From Rhea pennata (taxonomy: Eukaryota; Chordata; Aves; Rheiformes; Rheidae), in NCBI RefSeq assembly GCF_028389875.1, contig NC_084676.1:9936001-10000000 (forward strand): a stretch of 64,000 nucleotides of DNA, given 5' to 3'. The notes beneath the pieces are model-generated. The model saw only the letters and a program-made list of their open reading frames with translations, was not told the DNA's origin and did no database searches. Both the position numbers and the translations under genes were made by a program. How positions within the stretch are numbered: position 1 is the stretch's first letter; every line of letters begins with the position of its first letter. Below are positions 24,840-37,660 of the stretch, piece by piece.

Positions 24840-26296
24840 AGCTAAAGTATTTTAATAATGTTGGATTGGGTGGGAGGGTTTTTTGTTCTATTTTGCAGGG
24901 AATTGTTTGGCGCCAGAATTTGTACCTAAACCTCTAGGATTTTATTTAGTCTCCTTACTTGTTACACAAGAAGTGGACAAAGATCAATGGGGAAATGGGA
25001 AGGTTTCTTGCTCTGGCTTCCAAGCTGGAGACAGACACATCTTTATACTTGTAATGGTGACGTACGGAAGCTGCAGCCCTATTCCTGTCTCCCTCCTAGT
25101 GCCCCACTACGTGCTCTGGTTTTTGCTGCCAGTGTTTCGTCACTGAGGCTTGCAAACACGCCCGTCGTTAGCTGTCCTGGGAGAGCATGTGCACGAGGGT
25201 GAGTGTGTGTGTGCCTGTGTGTATGGGTGTGAGCGCCTGTCTGTGTGTGCTGCAGCAGTGCCAATGCTGAGCCGTCATGAGTTTACACGGAGAAGGGCCC
25301 AAATTTCACTTCGGATGGAGCTGCTCGGATGTGTGTGCCAAAGGTTCGGGAAGGGCAGCCCTGTGGGTGATTCCTTTGTGGCAGACTGGGGGTGGAACGG
25401 GGGACTTTGCTCTCCAGCCCAAGAGCCCAACAATTTTCATACATTAGGAAAAAAAGAAGTGATGAGAACTGTGCAAGGAGCAGCTGTTGTTGGCCAAGTG
25501 CTGCAGAACCCTTGTAGGAGTGATAAAGAGCCTAATGCCTGCCCTGCCGTGGGGCAGCTGAGCAGTTGCTGTCCATCCCTATGGCTCCCTTCGTCCTCTC
25601 CTGCCCATAGCTGCGCTGAGCGGCTGGGCTAGGGATGTGGCAAAGGGCTGCCTTTCCCCTTCGCAGGGGCACGCAGAGCTGGCAAAATGCAGCGCGCTTC
25701 TCAAACCACTTCCAAGGCATCTATAGCGTGGCTGCAGGAGAAGCTGAAGGCCTTCAGTTGCCACAGGCTGGTGGTACGGTACAGGGAGATGGGAGGGCAG
25801 GGAGGACAAGTGCTTTCTCCGGCCTGAGGGAGACTTGCCCCTTCCTGGCAGTGCATTTGACCCTTGTTCTTGAGGAAGATGGTTGGAGCCCTCCAGCTGC
25901 TCCTGCTGCCTGGCTGCAGGAATGCCCTGAGAGGTGAGCAGCAGTGGAGAGCCACGGCAGTGATGGCAACAGGCTGCCCTTGGCTTGAGAGCAAATTCAG
26001 GGCTGCAGAGGGGGAGAGCGGCAGAAACGCCAGGCTTTTCCGCTCCCGTTGTTCGGTCTTGTTCTTGGTGGCGGAGGGGGCCCCTCTGGGAGCGAGAGTT
26101 CCCACCGTTTTATTTTTGCATGAAACTCTAGTGATCCCCGGGGCACAGAGGATGGCCAGGGCAGAGGGAGGGCTGGGGGGAAGGATGCTATACCGTTCCT
26201 GTTGCCTCTCCATGTGGTCCTTTTCAAACCCGGTCCATTTGGGTTGCAATCAGAGTTTCCTGGTCACTAATGTAAGGTCCTGTTGAACTAACTGCT

Positions 26297-26302
26297 AATA
26301 AA
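26297..26302 (+). terminator. Candidate distal poly(A) signal of NDST1
   Basis: Canonical AATAAA followed by a T/GT-rich stretch (26308-26340). After it the composition soon shifts toward the GC-rich spacer. Confidence 0.45.
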
Positions 26303-26839
26303 ACAGGGTTATTTGGTTTTAGCTGCTCGTTTTTGCCTGCTTCTCCTCCGCTCAGCCGAAGGCGAGCACGAGGGCCTTCAGCCAGTGAGCTGGTGCCATC
26401 CCACTGCTGCCATGGCATCATGCTGCACCCCAGAGCTCGAGGAAGGGATGGCCACGCTGGGGACAGGTAGGCGAAGGGCAGAGCTGCTTCAGGAGAGGTC
26501 GGTTTGCCTGCTCTCTGCAACAAGCTCCGTCTCTCCAAGACGCATCTGCCTGTCCATTTTGCTGGCCCGGGCTTGGTCTTGGACTCGCTTTCGGGGGGCT
26601 GCTGGGGGATTGCGGAGAAGAGGTGTCACGCGTGCCATGTGCCTGTGTGCTGGGTGTGTGGCGTGCTCACAGACCAGTCGGGCACAAGCAAGTTGTGCTT
26701 TTTCTGCATGACCCCACTGCCAGTGTCCTGGCCCGTCTCGGTCATCTGGAAGGGGTCGAGGCTGTAACAACATCTGTCTCCCAAACCCTCCGTGAACTTC
26801 TGATGCCTGAAGCTCCGGAGTGGGGTTGTAGCCCCGGGT

Positions 26840-28350
26840 GCTGCCGGCGGTGCTGGGCTGCAGGACGCGGGGCCCCGGTCCGGGCCGGCCCTGCGTGGCC
26901 GGCCGCGAGCGCTGCCTTCGCAAGAGCCAGGGGCGGCACCGGCTGCGGGCCCTTCCCGGGCATCGCGGCCCCTCTGCCGGGGCACGGGAAGGGCGCCAGC
27001 CGCCCCCACGGCTGCGTGGGCCCCGCGGGCGGCGGGGGGCAGTGGGGCGGCAGCGGGACCCTGTGCGAGGTGGCAGCGGCGGCCAGCGGCCGCCGCAGCC
27101 TCGCGCCTCCGAGCAGGCTTAGCCGCAGCCCGCAGCGTCCAGGCTCCCGATGCGGGCCTCGAGGATGGCGCTGGGTTCAGTGTACTCGTGTGCTGCTTTC
27201 TCAGCCCGCTCCGCGCCCTCCTCGCGGTGCCGTCACGCACGAACGGTGCGGGATAGTTCACGGCCCCCCCTGAGCGCCCACGGCCCGGACAGCCGTGCTG
27301 CGGCCCCCAGGCCTCGTGCCTGCCCCCCCTCCCCCCCCGGGCTTTGGCCTCCCCGTCCTCCTTTTTCCCCCTCGGCTCTCCCCGCCCCGGACTGAAAGCG
27401 CGGCCGAGCGATCCCGCGTGGCTCGGGCTGGGAAGGGGGCCGGGGCCGCGGCGCCGCCGGGCGAGCCCCGAGCAGGCGGCTCCCACGCCGCAGCCCCAGC
27501 GCTGCCGGGACGGAGCCGGAGCCGGAGCCCGCCTGGCACCAGCCGGGGTAGCAGCGGGGCTCGTCCGAAGCTGCCGCCGCAACGAGGACGTGCGGTGGCG
27601 GGCGAGCCCAAGCTCGCGGCTCCCTGGGAGCCCCTGCCGCCGGCCCAAGCCCTGTGCCAAGCCCCCTGCCCTCGCCTGGCGCCCGCCGTCCCCTTCCGAG
27701 ACCCCCCGTGCCCGGCGCTGAGCGCCCGCCTGGGGGGAAGAGGCTCCGGCTGCGCCGCTGCCCCGGCGCCTGCCGGCCCCGGGCACCTCGCCCCTGCCTG
27801 CCCCGCACCGCGGAGGTTTTCCAGCTTCCGCGCCCGCGGAGAACGCGCGGGCGAGGCGGAACCCCCCGCGCTGGGCGGGGCCAGGCTGGAGGCGCCGCGG
27901 GAGGCGGGAGCCCCGGCCGGGGGCTGCCGGGGCTCGGGTCGGGGGCTGCCGCCGCCGGGCGCCCGCGAGGGGCTCTGGGCGGCCGCAGGAACCCTCCTCC
28001 CCTGCCCGCCGTACCCCCGCGATTTCTTTTTTTCTTGCCTTTTTTGCACTTTATTTTCCTTTAGCCAGAACAGACCTGCCTTTCACGGTGGCTGCTGCCT
28101 GGCCGGCCCCGGCCCCCGGCGGGACCCTGCCGTGATCTCGCCGCGGGGCGGAGGGAGGCCGGGGGCCGGGAGCGGGGTGCGCAAGCGGAGGCGGCCGGGG
28201 AGGGAGAGGGGACGGGGCGGCGGGCCGCGGGGCCGCGTCCTGCCCTGCCGGCGGGCCCCGGCGCGCCGCTCGCACCGCGGCCCCGGCTGCCGTTCTGGCT
28301 CGCGGGCTCCCTGCCGTGCAGGCTCGGCCAGGACTAGGATCTTGGCAGGA
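26840..28350. promoter_or_regulatory. CpG island in the spacer
   Basis: About 1.5 kb of very CG-dense sequence starting just past the NDST1 3' end. It could be a promoter of a non-coding transcript or of an upstream SYNPO exon. No core promoter element was recognised. Confidence 0.35.
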
Positions 28351-28471
28351 GGCGATGGAGGAGCCGAGCTTTGCTCCAAGAGCTCCCGTCGGAAGGTTCT
28401 CGAGAGGGGAGCGGGAAGCTGCGGGAAGGGAGCAAAGCCGCGAGTTTCCAAGGCTTCTGTTGGAACCGCTT

Positions 28472-28485
28472 GGGGGGGGGGGGGG
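28472..28485 (+). repeat. Poly-G run (14 nt)
   Basis: Uninterrupted G homopolymer in a GC-rich context. Confidence 0.9.
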
Positions 28486-29064
28486 AATTACAAGCCTGGA
28501 AAGGCAGAAGATTTATAGCCCCCCTGCTCCCCTGGCAGGTCCATCTGCTGCTAGAGAGCGCAGTCCAACCACACAATGAGCAGCTTTGCGGAGGGGGTGT
28601 ATTAGCATAATGCTCATAAAAGAAGGGAATGGAGCTAAGTTCACAGTTTCACAGCCTCACTTGATTTAAAAAAGCCCATAAACGTTTCTTGCTGAGCCTT
28701 GCTGGGAGGGAGAAGAGGAGGGAGGGGGCTGGAGATGGGTTTCGCGGTGTGCCGAGCGAGGATGGGAGTCCAGGCAGACAGGGATGGAAATACGGGCTGT
28801 GGGTGCGCCTGTGCACCCCATCCAGCTGCTCCTGCCCTGCCAGTACGGAGAGACGAAGCTGCGGGGCGTCCCTGCGAGACGCGGGAGCTGGGCGCGCGCC
28901 GTGCACAGAGACGAGAGCGTCCTGCGCGCCGCGTGGCTGCAGGGCTTTCATCGCCTGGTGAGTGGAGTGGGTGGCAGCACAAGAGAAGAAACTTCTTGGA
29001 CATCTTGAAAACCATCTCCTTTATTTGTTTTCCAAAATGGATAGAGGCCATGGTGTCCTGCAGC

Positions 29065-29118
29065 TTTTTATTTTTATTTTTTTTTGCCTTTTTTTTTTTT
29101 TGCCTTTTTTTTTCTTTC
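29065..29118 (+). repeat. T-rich low-complexity tract
   Basis: Long T runs broken by TTTA and GCC, with two copies of a TGCC-T(n) unit. Confidence 0.85.
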
Positions 29119-30419
29119 GTGGAGGGAGAGGACTGTTCTTCATCCAAATGTTCTTTGCATTGAACAGGCTTTACTACTTGATGAAACATGATGTTTAAAT
29201 AGAGCTTTACTGATTGGGCTTTTGTGGAAATCAGTATTGCTTTAACTGAAATTTGTCTTTACAGAGTTTTGACGTTGGAGAAATGTCACTGTGGCCCTTA
29301 CCATCAGCCTGAGTATCTCTTGTTTGCAGGGGTGACTTCCACTCCTCCAAGGGAGCAACTGAAAGGTGTCCAAGGAGGCAAGGACTGAGTTTTTTGAGAC
29401 CATGGCTTTAAGAATCTGGCGTGGGAGCTGGGAAGTGCCATGGAAAATATTCTCTCATAAGGGAGGGTCTTGAAGCTGTCAGCCCTTTCAGCGTCTCAAA
29501 ACAGAGGCTGCGAGTCGGAGTGTTTGCACCCTATAAATAACAGCCATCATCAAGCACTAAAGAGCCCCTTCACTCCCTGGGGAAAGGAATCACCAGGACC
29601 AGATGACTGGACGCTAGAACCAGATGATGCAAGTATTTCACACTAGGGCAGAACAGCAAAACCAGCGATGGAGTCTCCTTCCTCCAAAGCTCTTTTATCA
29701 AGGTGAGGAACCTTCTCCCGGGAGGATCCTGCTGCAATACCAGGATCCTGTGGAGGGGTGGATCTGGCCAACCCTGGCCTCAGCTCTCAGCCAGACGCCT
29801 CCCCGGTCACCATCCTGACAAGCTGTGGTGGCACCTGGTGCTCGTGTGCTGGGGGATTCAGGAGAGCTTCCCGCTGCCCCACCGCACGGGCTGGCTGCAG
29901 CCCCTTTGCATGGCGATGCTTCCCCGGCTCCGCTCTCACCACTGCTGCTGAGGCAGGACTTTGGCTCTCCAGCATTCGTATTTATTGCCAGGAAGCCAGG
30001 ATCTTGCCAACTGAGGGGAGACGATGTCTAGGCAATGGAGTTGGGCCAGGGGAGGCGGTAAAAGCCAGCAAGAAGGAGAGACAGGCTGGCACTGCTGAGC
30101 AGCTTTGGCGGAACCACGGCTAGGAATGACGGGGCATTTCTGGTCCGCTGTCGCGTGGGATCACATCCTCAACCCCACGTGAAGCTGAACCTCTGCGAGA
30201 TGTGAGGACACAGCAGGTCTGGGGTACAGAAATAGTTCCCCTGTCCTCCAGCTGGATGGAGAAACACCAAATCTTTAGTGTCTGGCCTCGCTCTCCTGAA
30301 ACCCTGAGCCCGAGCCCAAAGTCGAGGCACTGTGTTTTCTGCACGTGCATGAACACACCAGGCTTTCAGAGAGGCAGCTAGCCAGCGGGAGACGGGCGGT
30401 ACTCTGAGAACTTTCCAGG

Positions 30420-30940
30420 GGAGATGTACTGTATTTGTATTTATTTTGAAAGGATAATTAAAAAAGATCCTCCTCTTGAATAACAGCCATGCAAAATATT
30501 TCTTCTAATTTCCCTCATGATTTGAATGTGATGCATTTGTATTTTGTGAAAAAATAACGCTGTTTTTAATATCTGAAAAAATTTCATTACGGTATTTTTA
30601 TTACCTGTTCCTATGGAAAACCCCCAGATTACAAAGTTTATAGAAATCTTTTGTGAGTTGCATGTTTTCCTATAAACATGCACACATCTTGTTTTGAAGA
30701 GATGCGATGCGCTACACATTAGAGGACATTTATAAATGAAGAATATATTTACAATGTCTAAGACTGTGAATATGAATCACACATTTAAATGTCACCGTTT
30801 AATTCAAAAAAATGCCACAGATGTAAAATAGACTTTAAATGTCAAAGTATAGATGACAAAAACATGTTTCTTGCATACAGCAAAATTGCCTTGTAACAAA
30901 ACCACATTAATCCTGGCTTTCCAGGGGCTGAAGCTAACCA
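30420..30940. promoter_or_regulatory. AT-rich block, candidate regulatory element
   Basis: Some 520 nt of AT-rich, non-repetitive sequence set between GC-rich stretches and directly followed by a CpG island. It has no ORF of note and no transposon signature. Such compositional islands in bird spacers are often conserved non-coding elements, but conservation cannot be seen from one sequence. Confidence 0.3.
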
Positions 30941-30989
30941 AGCTCTGCGAGCGGTTTCCCTTTGAAGAAGACGCACGGAGGAGAGAAAC

Positions 30990-32265
30990 GTGAAACCGCG
31001 GGGCCGGCGCCGGCGATGGCTCGCACATGTGCCCGCCGGAGCGCGCCGGCACCGCGGCTGCGCGGGGCCGGGGGCCGCCGCCGCCCCCCGCTCTCCGGCG
31101 GCACCGGCGTCGCCCCGGGGCGCCGCTCGGGGCAGCCCCCGGCACGCAGCCGGCGTCCTCCGGGCGGCCGGAGGCCTCGTGACGCGGGGGCGGCTGCCGG
31201 GCTGGGGGTCCCGGAGCTTTTTATTTTATTTTATATTTTATTTTATTTTATCATTTTATGCATTTTTGTGCCAGGGGTCCCGGGAAGGCTTGCCCGGGAG
31301 CTCGTCTCGGTTTAGCCAGAACGAGTTGGAGGGGGCGGGGGTCCGTGCTGCCCCCCTCTCCCACGGCGAGAGGCAGCCGTGGACGGGGACCGGGCGTCCC
31401 CGGAGACCCCCCCCCCCCGCCCGGCGCGGGCTCCGAGGGGCACCGTCCCGCGGCTCGGCGGGGGCCCGCGCAGGGCGGCGCGCGCCCCTGCGGCGTGCCG
31501 GAGCCCGGGACGCTCCCGCCCCCGCCGAGGAGCCGGGCGCACCCGGAGGCGGGAGCAGCGGCAGCGGGAGCCTCTCGCAGCTCCAGCGGGGAGGAGGGCG
31601 GCTGTTGGGGTGCTCCTGCTCCGCCAGCGCAGCCCCGGGAGGGCCCGCAGGGAAGCCGGGGCCAGCGCTCGCGGAGCGGCTCCGGGGCTCGGCCGGCCCG
31701 CGAGGCAGCGAGCAGCCGACGAAAGCAGAGGCAGCTGTGAAGAAGGGAGGCCCGAGGCGCCGAGCAACCAGCTCGCGCGGGCTGGAGAGACGTGGGTGGC
31801 TCTGGCTCTCCTGGCAGTTCTTCCTGGCGCCAACCCAGCCTCCCGTGGCGCCCGGCTCTGCGCAGACCTGCCCGAGCACCCTGCGCCTCGCCTCCTTCCC
31901 GGGCCAGCGCTGGAGCCCCCCGTGCGAGGCGCTCCGGGCGCGAGGAGCAGGGCCGCCCGCACGAGCCCGGGGCGCAGCTCCGTGTCCCCCAGCAAGGCCT
32001 CCAGGCGCGGAGGAGGGCCGCGCCGCTGCGGGGTTCGCTTTCGGGGCCGGTCCCGGGCTGCCGGGAGCACCTGGGGGTGCTCGACGACAGCGGCTGCCCC
32101 GTCGTTTTGGCACCGTCGGGCGAGCGGTTTCTGTGCCCCTCCTCGACTCGAGCTCGCCGCCGCCGCCGGGCCCGCGCCGGGGCCGCCCGGCCGCCCGCGT
32201 TCCTCCAGCCCCGCGCAGCCTCCTGCCTCCGCGCACCGGCCGTGCAGACCTAACACGAATCAAAC
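30990..32265. promoter_or_regulatory. CpG island in the spacer
   Basis: CG-dense block of about 1.3 kb, interrupted by a short ATTTT-rich stretch at 31217-31262. It begins right after the AT-rich block and ends sharply at 32265, where AT-rich sequence resumes. Confidence 0.35.
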
Positions 32266-34111
32266 GCCTCGCAGCGAGCCAGAATAAATATTTTATGGTA
32301 GATTACCAGAGCTAATAATTACAAAAATCTGTACTTATGGCCCGAAGCCAGGGAAGGATTTGCAAGCAGCTGGTGGCCACATGAGCGCGGCACCCCGCGC
32401 TGCCCGGCCGGGCCACCGGCCCCCTCCCCGCTCGCGCCCCGCGGGGAGCGGTCTGGGACCGGGCCCCCCGAGGGCTGTGGGCCACGTGTGCCCTGGGCAT
32501 CTCCCCAGCTCCGGTGGCTGGAGTCACTGGTGGGCTCCCAAGCCCCCTGGGAATGTCAGAGGTCTGTCCCAGGCAGACGTTGCCGTGCCCCATGCCGCGG
32601 TGGGGGAGAGGGGAGGGCGCACGCGGGAGCACCGCGCTCTGAGCAAGGGACTTGACTCTCAGGGTGCTTGGGACTGTCTTAATGCTGAAGGTCTGGGGGA
32701 AGAAAACATTGCAAAGGGAGGAAAGGCTGGGAGGGGGCAAGGGAGACAGGAGGGGGAGGGAAGGCCCTGGCGGACGATGGAGCGGGGTCATTTTACCCAT
32801 TTCACTGCTCAGAGGCGGCTTCTGGGGTACGGCCACCCTGCTCCAGCCAGCCTGCTGGGACCAGGTGATCTCCAGCGGTGCCTTCCCTCCACAGCTACTT
32901 GGTGATTCCTTGGCCAGCAGAAACCACTTCATCCCCAACGCTTCTCTGGCCTGGCTGGGGTGGGGGGGCGTGGGGAGAGCCGCAGGGGGAACGTGCCCCC
33001 GGGAGGCAGCAGAGCCGACTTGCAGGAGGAGCCTGGGGATGCCCAAGAGGCTCCTGCACACCCTGAACGCACCTTCCTGTGTTTTCTCTCCATTTTTTGG
33101 TGTGTGCCGTGTCGCTGGAGCAGGGCTGGCAGCCCTGGGAGGAGCCCATCCATGGCAAGGCTGGCAGACTGGTGCTGCTGGTTCCCAGCAGAGCGCTGCT
33201 GGTGGGACGCTGCAGGGTGAAGGGGATCTGGTCCTGGCAGGCTGGGGATTTGCCATTCTCGCTCCTTCCCTTTTGGGTCAAGGCGGGTTGCACCGTCTGC
33301 GTGTCCTCGCGGCTGCTAAGCTGATACCATCCCTGGGAGGGATGTTTCAGGTCTGACTGCGTGCTTGGAGCTGCACGAAGTGCGTACAGGGAGAGAAACC
33401 CTGCCCCAGCATTGCATGAACTCCTTGGACAGGCACTGCAGCCCAGAGAACACACCTGGCAAAGACGGAGCCACAGGCTGCCTTGCCACCCCCTTGCTGC
33501 AGCCTCGTCTCTATGGGGCTGGGCTAGAGGAGGACTGGAAGTGGGAGCAGGAGTAGGAGTAAGCCTCCACGGAGGCTACTGGGAAGGAAATAAATCTCCA
33601 CTCACAGCAAATGCAGATTTCCCCATGGCTCTTGCCCATCTCACGGGGCCCCAATTTGTGCAGTCCCGCAGCAAAACCCTCTGCAGCACCCAGCAGGCAG
33701 GAAGCCAGGAGCAGGGAAGCAAGTTCACTGCAGCGAGCTCTTCCCTTCCTTCATCAGCACCAGAGGCCCTGGGCTTGCAGTGGATATGCTGTCAAATAAA
33801 TAAATAATGCATATTTTCCCTTCCTCCTTGCATGGATTCTGAGAAAAATAAGATGGACTTCAGGTCACCACCGAGCGCTCCCAAGCTCTGCTCCTCCGGG
33901 TTCGTGACGGCCGATGACTCAGACAGTAAACAGCAGCGGTATCCACAGCTCCAGCCCCGCTTGGCTCTGCTCCTGCCTTGGCCAACTTCAGCAACAATAG
34001 TGTTGGCCTTGAGCACGGCTTGCTCGCGGAGCTGCAGACTCCTCTAAAGGCAAGACATCCGCTGCAGTGGTTTTGATTTAGACAGTGAGTTGGGCAAAAA
34101 CAGGGAGGGTG

Positions 34112-34311
34112 AATCATAGAATCATAGAATGGGTAAGGTTGGAAGGGACCTCTGGAGATCGTCTAGTCCAACCTCCCTGCTCAGCACGGTCACCTAGAGC
34201 ATGTTAGACAGGGCTGCATCCAGACAGGCCTTGAAGAGCTCCAGAGAGGGAGACTCCACAACCTCTCTGGGCAACCTGGTCCAGTGCTCCGTCACTCTCA
34301 CAGGGAAGAAA
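34112..34311 (-). mobile_element. CR1 LINE 3'-end fragment, - strand
   Basis: The + strand reads AATCATAGAATCATAGAATG, then GGTTGGAAGGGACCTCTGGA, GATCGTCTAGTCCAACCTCC, GAGACTCCACAACCTCTCTG and CCAGTGCTCCGTCACTCTCA. This is the reverse complement of the CR1 3' end, including its terminal octamer-like repeats. It is about 200 nt, 5'-truncated and without coding capacity. It is better preserved than the intronic copy at 18.6 kb, so a later insertion. CR1 is the dominant bird LINE and supports the avian assignment. Confidence 0.93.
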
Positions 34312-34579
34312 TAAAGGAGAAGGAAGGAGCAAGCGAATTTGGGCAGAGGTGCAGGGAAGAGGGAAGAAGGCCTGTGGCTCATGTTGAGCAGAGAGGCTCA
34401 AAAGCGCTTTGCAGACATCTGCCTGCTCTTCAGCCCAGCGGGGGACTCAGCCCTGGACCTTGCTGGAGCAGGTGGATGTAACTTCCTGGCTGCAGAGCGC
34501 GAGGAAGCGAGGCGCAGCAATGTGCCCAAAGGCTGCAGAGAGCAAAGCCCGGGCTCTCTGCAAGCTGCGTGCAAACGTG

Positions 34580-36340
34580 CCGCACTGGCCTCCCCGGAGC
34601 GGCTCCGGTGCTGGGCAGAGCAGTGTCGGGGGAAATCTGCCCCAGTGCCCCCGCGTGCCCGAGTGCTGCGGCTCAGGAGGGCCGGGGCTGCCCGATCCCC
34701 TGCGAGGGCTTCGCGTTCGAAGCTTTCACATTGCAACAAGGTGCGCAGGGCTGGCGGTGCCGGGACCCGCCGGGCGCCACCAGCCCGTGCCCCTGGGAGG
34801 CCTTCGGGGCGCAGCGCTGCGCGGAGGTGGCGCCCGGCGCAGCCGGCCCCGGCTCGGCCCTTCCTCCGGTTTAATCAAAGCCATGAGGCCGCCGGAGCCG
34901 CAGCCTTTGGCTGTGCGCGGACCTTGGCTTTCAGCAATCAACAGGAAATGGGAGATGGATTTCTCGGTAAACTGGGCTTTCCATAAACAGTCTGAGGGGG
35001 CTGACCGGCGATGGCGGGAGCAGCTCAGAGCCAGGGCCGGGATTTACAGCTGTTTATTGCATTTCTGTGCTCCCTCTTCCTCCTCCTGCTTGGCAGTTCA
35101 GGGGTCTGCTCCGGCCAGCCCCAAGCCTGCAGGGGAAGCGATGCAGAGCTGCGAGCGGCCCCTCTGCTCCGCGATCGCGTGGGCTTGTGCCACTTCCCAC
35201 CCTGCACACGCTGCGATCTTCTTGCCGGTGCAGCTGGGCACGCACCCATGGTGTGCAAGCAGCCTCCCCTGTGGATCCTGTGCCCCTTCTCCCCGCACAC
35301 CCGTGTGCAATGCGTGTGCTGGCCCCGCACACCCCGTGTTTGCAGCGCAAGCACTGCCATCCTTGCACTGCACGGGACAAAGTGCAGAGCCGGGGAGGGA
35401 ATCGTGTCCATTGGGCAACTCTCCCCCCGCCACTTGCCAGCTAATCCCCCCCCTCCCCGCCCCCCCGGCACTTGGCACGGCTGGGAGAGCCAAGCTGTGT
35501 TTAACCAAAGCTCGGCTCTCCCCGGCTGCCGGAAGCATGCTTCTTGCTTTCTGCTCTCAGGCTGCCTCCGCCCGGGTTTCAGGACAAGCCAAGCCTGCCC
35601 CCGGGACGGATTTCAGGCCTGAGAGCTCAGCAGAGGAGCCAGGTACCGCTGGTCGTTTCTGGAGGTGTTTGGCCTGAATTCCCGAGTACTTTCCCTCGGG
35701 GTTCTGGGAGAGACACTTCGGCTCCGAGGGCAGCAGCTGGTGCTTGCTGCGGGAGGCGCCGGTGGGAAAAGGCCGCCGTTGCCGGCCCTGGATGGTGTGC
35801 GGACGGCCCCGGCACCACCGGGGCTGCGCAGAGGCCAGCGGGGATGCACGGAGCCGGGCACCAGGGTCCCGGGAGGTTTGCAGCCCGGCGAGGGGCACGA
35901 GCCGGCGGGGCAGCCGGGCGCCTCGCCGCACCCGCGTCCCTCATCCCGGCAGGCTTCCGAGGAAGCTGGGGGCCTGGAGCTTTGCTGTTCCGCCGCTCTT
36001 CCGAGGGGCCGGGTAGCGCAGGTGGGGGGGGGGGCCGCGCGCCGGTGCCGCTCCGAGGGCCGGCCGCAGGCGCGCTCGCCGGGGCCGCGCGCTCGCCGGG
36101 GCCACGCGCGTGCCTCCCCGCCGGCGCCGGCGCCGCGGCACAGAGCCGGCTGTGTTTCGGGGGCCGGGCCGCGGCGGGGGCCCTGCTCGCGGAGCCGCAC
36201 AAAGCGGCTTTCTCTGCGCTCTGGCCCCGGGGGGAAGCGGCTCCTCTGCAAACGCAGCCGCCTGCGTCAGAGGCAGACGGCGGCAAGACGCGGGTTTCCG
36301 CCGGCGGGCGAGGGTGGTCGCGGCGGCCCCCGGCAAGCTG
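34580..36340. promoter_or_regulatory. CpG-rich stretch, two dense cores
   Basis: CG-dense cores at about 34580-34880 and 35740-36340, with a moderate region between. Function unknown. Confidence 0.3.
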
Positions 36341-37159
36341 CTGCTCCCACCGTTAGTGCGCCGTGACGTCTGCCAGGCCGCGCCACGAGCCAAACTGCCC
36401 CAGCTTTGTTCTGGGGGGGTCTTTTTGGCCTTGAAAAGTGCAGAGATGCCCTGCCGAAAGGCGAGACCTGCGAGGCAGATGTGAAAATGAGGGGTGAGAG
36501 ACTTGGAAGCGGACCGATTTCTGCAGTTTGGGGTCTGTGCCAAGCGCCAGTGCATGACTCTAACTCCCAGCAGAGAGCTGGGGTGGCTTCTGCTCCTCAC
36601 CAATGTGAATTAGCAGGTACGCAGCACGAATTGGCAGGCAGTGCCAAAACTTTCCATCAAAAGTAAATTGTACAGCCCACCAAAACACAAGCTGCTCTGT
36701 GTAGCTGTATAGACATTTTTGGCATGTGCATATGTGCATGTTTTGGCACCAAAATGCACATCCTATTTCCACATGATGGATATGCAAGAAATGTGTTTCC
36801 CTGCAGAGAGGGGCTGTGTGTATCCCTGGCTGTGGTCGGAGCAGGGCTGGCAGAGGGACGTGCGCTGGTGCAGCACATCCCGGGAATGGGATGCTGGCCA
36901 AAGAGAAATACTGCCTGGAAATGGGATGAGCTGGACCAGAATCGTCTTTTGGAAGAAAGCTGCTATGTGGGCGTGTTTGTGCGTGAGAACGTTGGACCAG
37001 GGAGTATGCTGAAACAGAAGGGTTTGATTTTTCATTTGAAATGGCCTTTCTGATCTCTTGGAATATAAAATGAAGCATTACAAGAAAAAATAAATTTCCA
37101 AATCAGAGCAAACTGTTCCTCCCCGCCCCAAAAAATCCCCTTCACGGTCACATTTTTTT

Positions 37160-37660
37160 CTTGCATGCTTCTTCTTCCGCCTTGGCGCGAAGCTGCGCCT
37201 CCAGGTCTCAGATGTCTCCGTGTCGCGGCTCTGCCGTCCCCGAGCCGCCGTGCCGGGGGGTTGGCACGCGTGGCTCGCCCTTGGGGCGCGCTCGCTCCCG
37301 GCGCGCTGGGGACGCGCTCCTTGCTGTGCCGAGGGGCGCGCGAGCACGTGGGGCTGGCCACAGTCACATTGCCAAATCTTTGGAGGAAGAAAGAAACCTC
37401 GCGGAAGCGGCTTAGCTGCCTCTGTGGATTATGAGCATAAGCAAAATGTGCCCGATCCCGTGGGGAGGCGGAGAGCAGCGACGGTGCGCGGTGCCCTGGG
37501 ACGCGGCTCGCGGCCGAGCTTCGCCTCCTCCCAGGCGGGCGGCAGCAGCAGCGAAAGGGGGCCCGCGCCACGGCCCGCTGTCAGGGGCGATGCCACAGCT
37601 GTCCCTGGGGCGAGGGGGCCGGGACGCCCGACCTGGCGGAGCGTCGGTTTTGTGCCGCGG
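37160..37660. promoter_or_regulatory. Small CpG island
   Basis: About 500 nt dense in CG between AT-richer flanks (36600-37150 and 37680-38040). No core promoter motif recognised. Confidence 0.3.

Larger units (their letters stand above)
23856..26320 (+). other. NDST1: NDST1 3' UTR (end uncertain)
   Basis: Non-coding sequence after the NDST1 stop. T-rich stretches at about 24460-24520 and a GT-rich tract at 25196-25250 are present. Two poly(A) signals could end it: ATTAAA at 24834 and AATAAA at 26297. Mammalian NDST1 has a 3' UTR of several kilobases, so the distal site is plausible. Confidence 0.5.

Noticed and set aside
27258-28518. Open frames of 260-410 codons on both strands in the CpG island
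   Set aside because: All frames are open because GC-rich DNA lacks stop codons. The products are Ala/Pro/Gly/Arg low-complexity and overlap one another on both strands.
31256-32315. Overlapping frames of more than 300 codons on both strands
   Set aside because: The frames coincide with a CpG island and have no recognisable domain, no splice support and no codon pattern.
36630-36652. Near-palindrome TTGGCAGGCAGTGCCAA resembling an NFI site
   Set aside because: The half-sites are seven nucleotides apart instead of the usual five, so it does not fit the NFI consensus.
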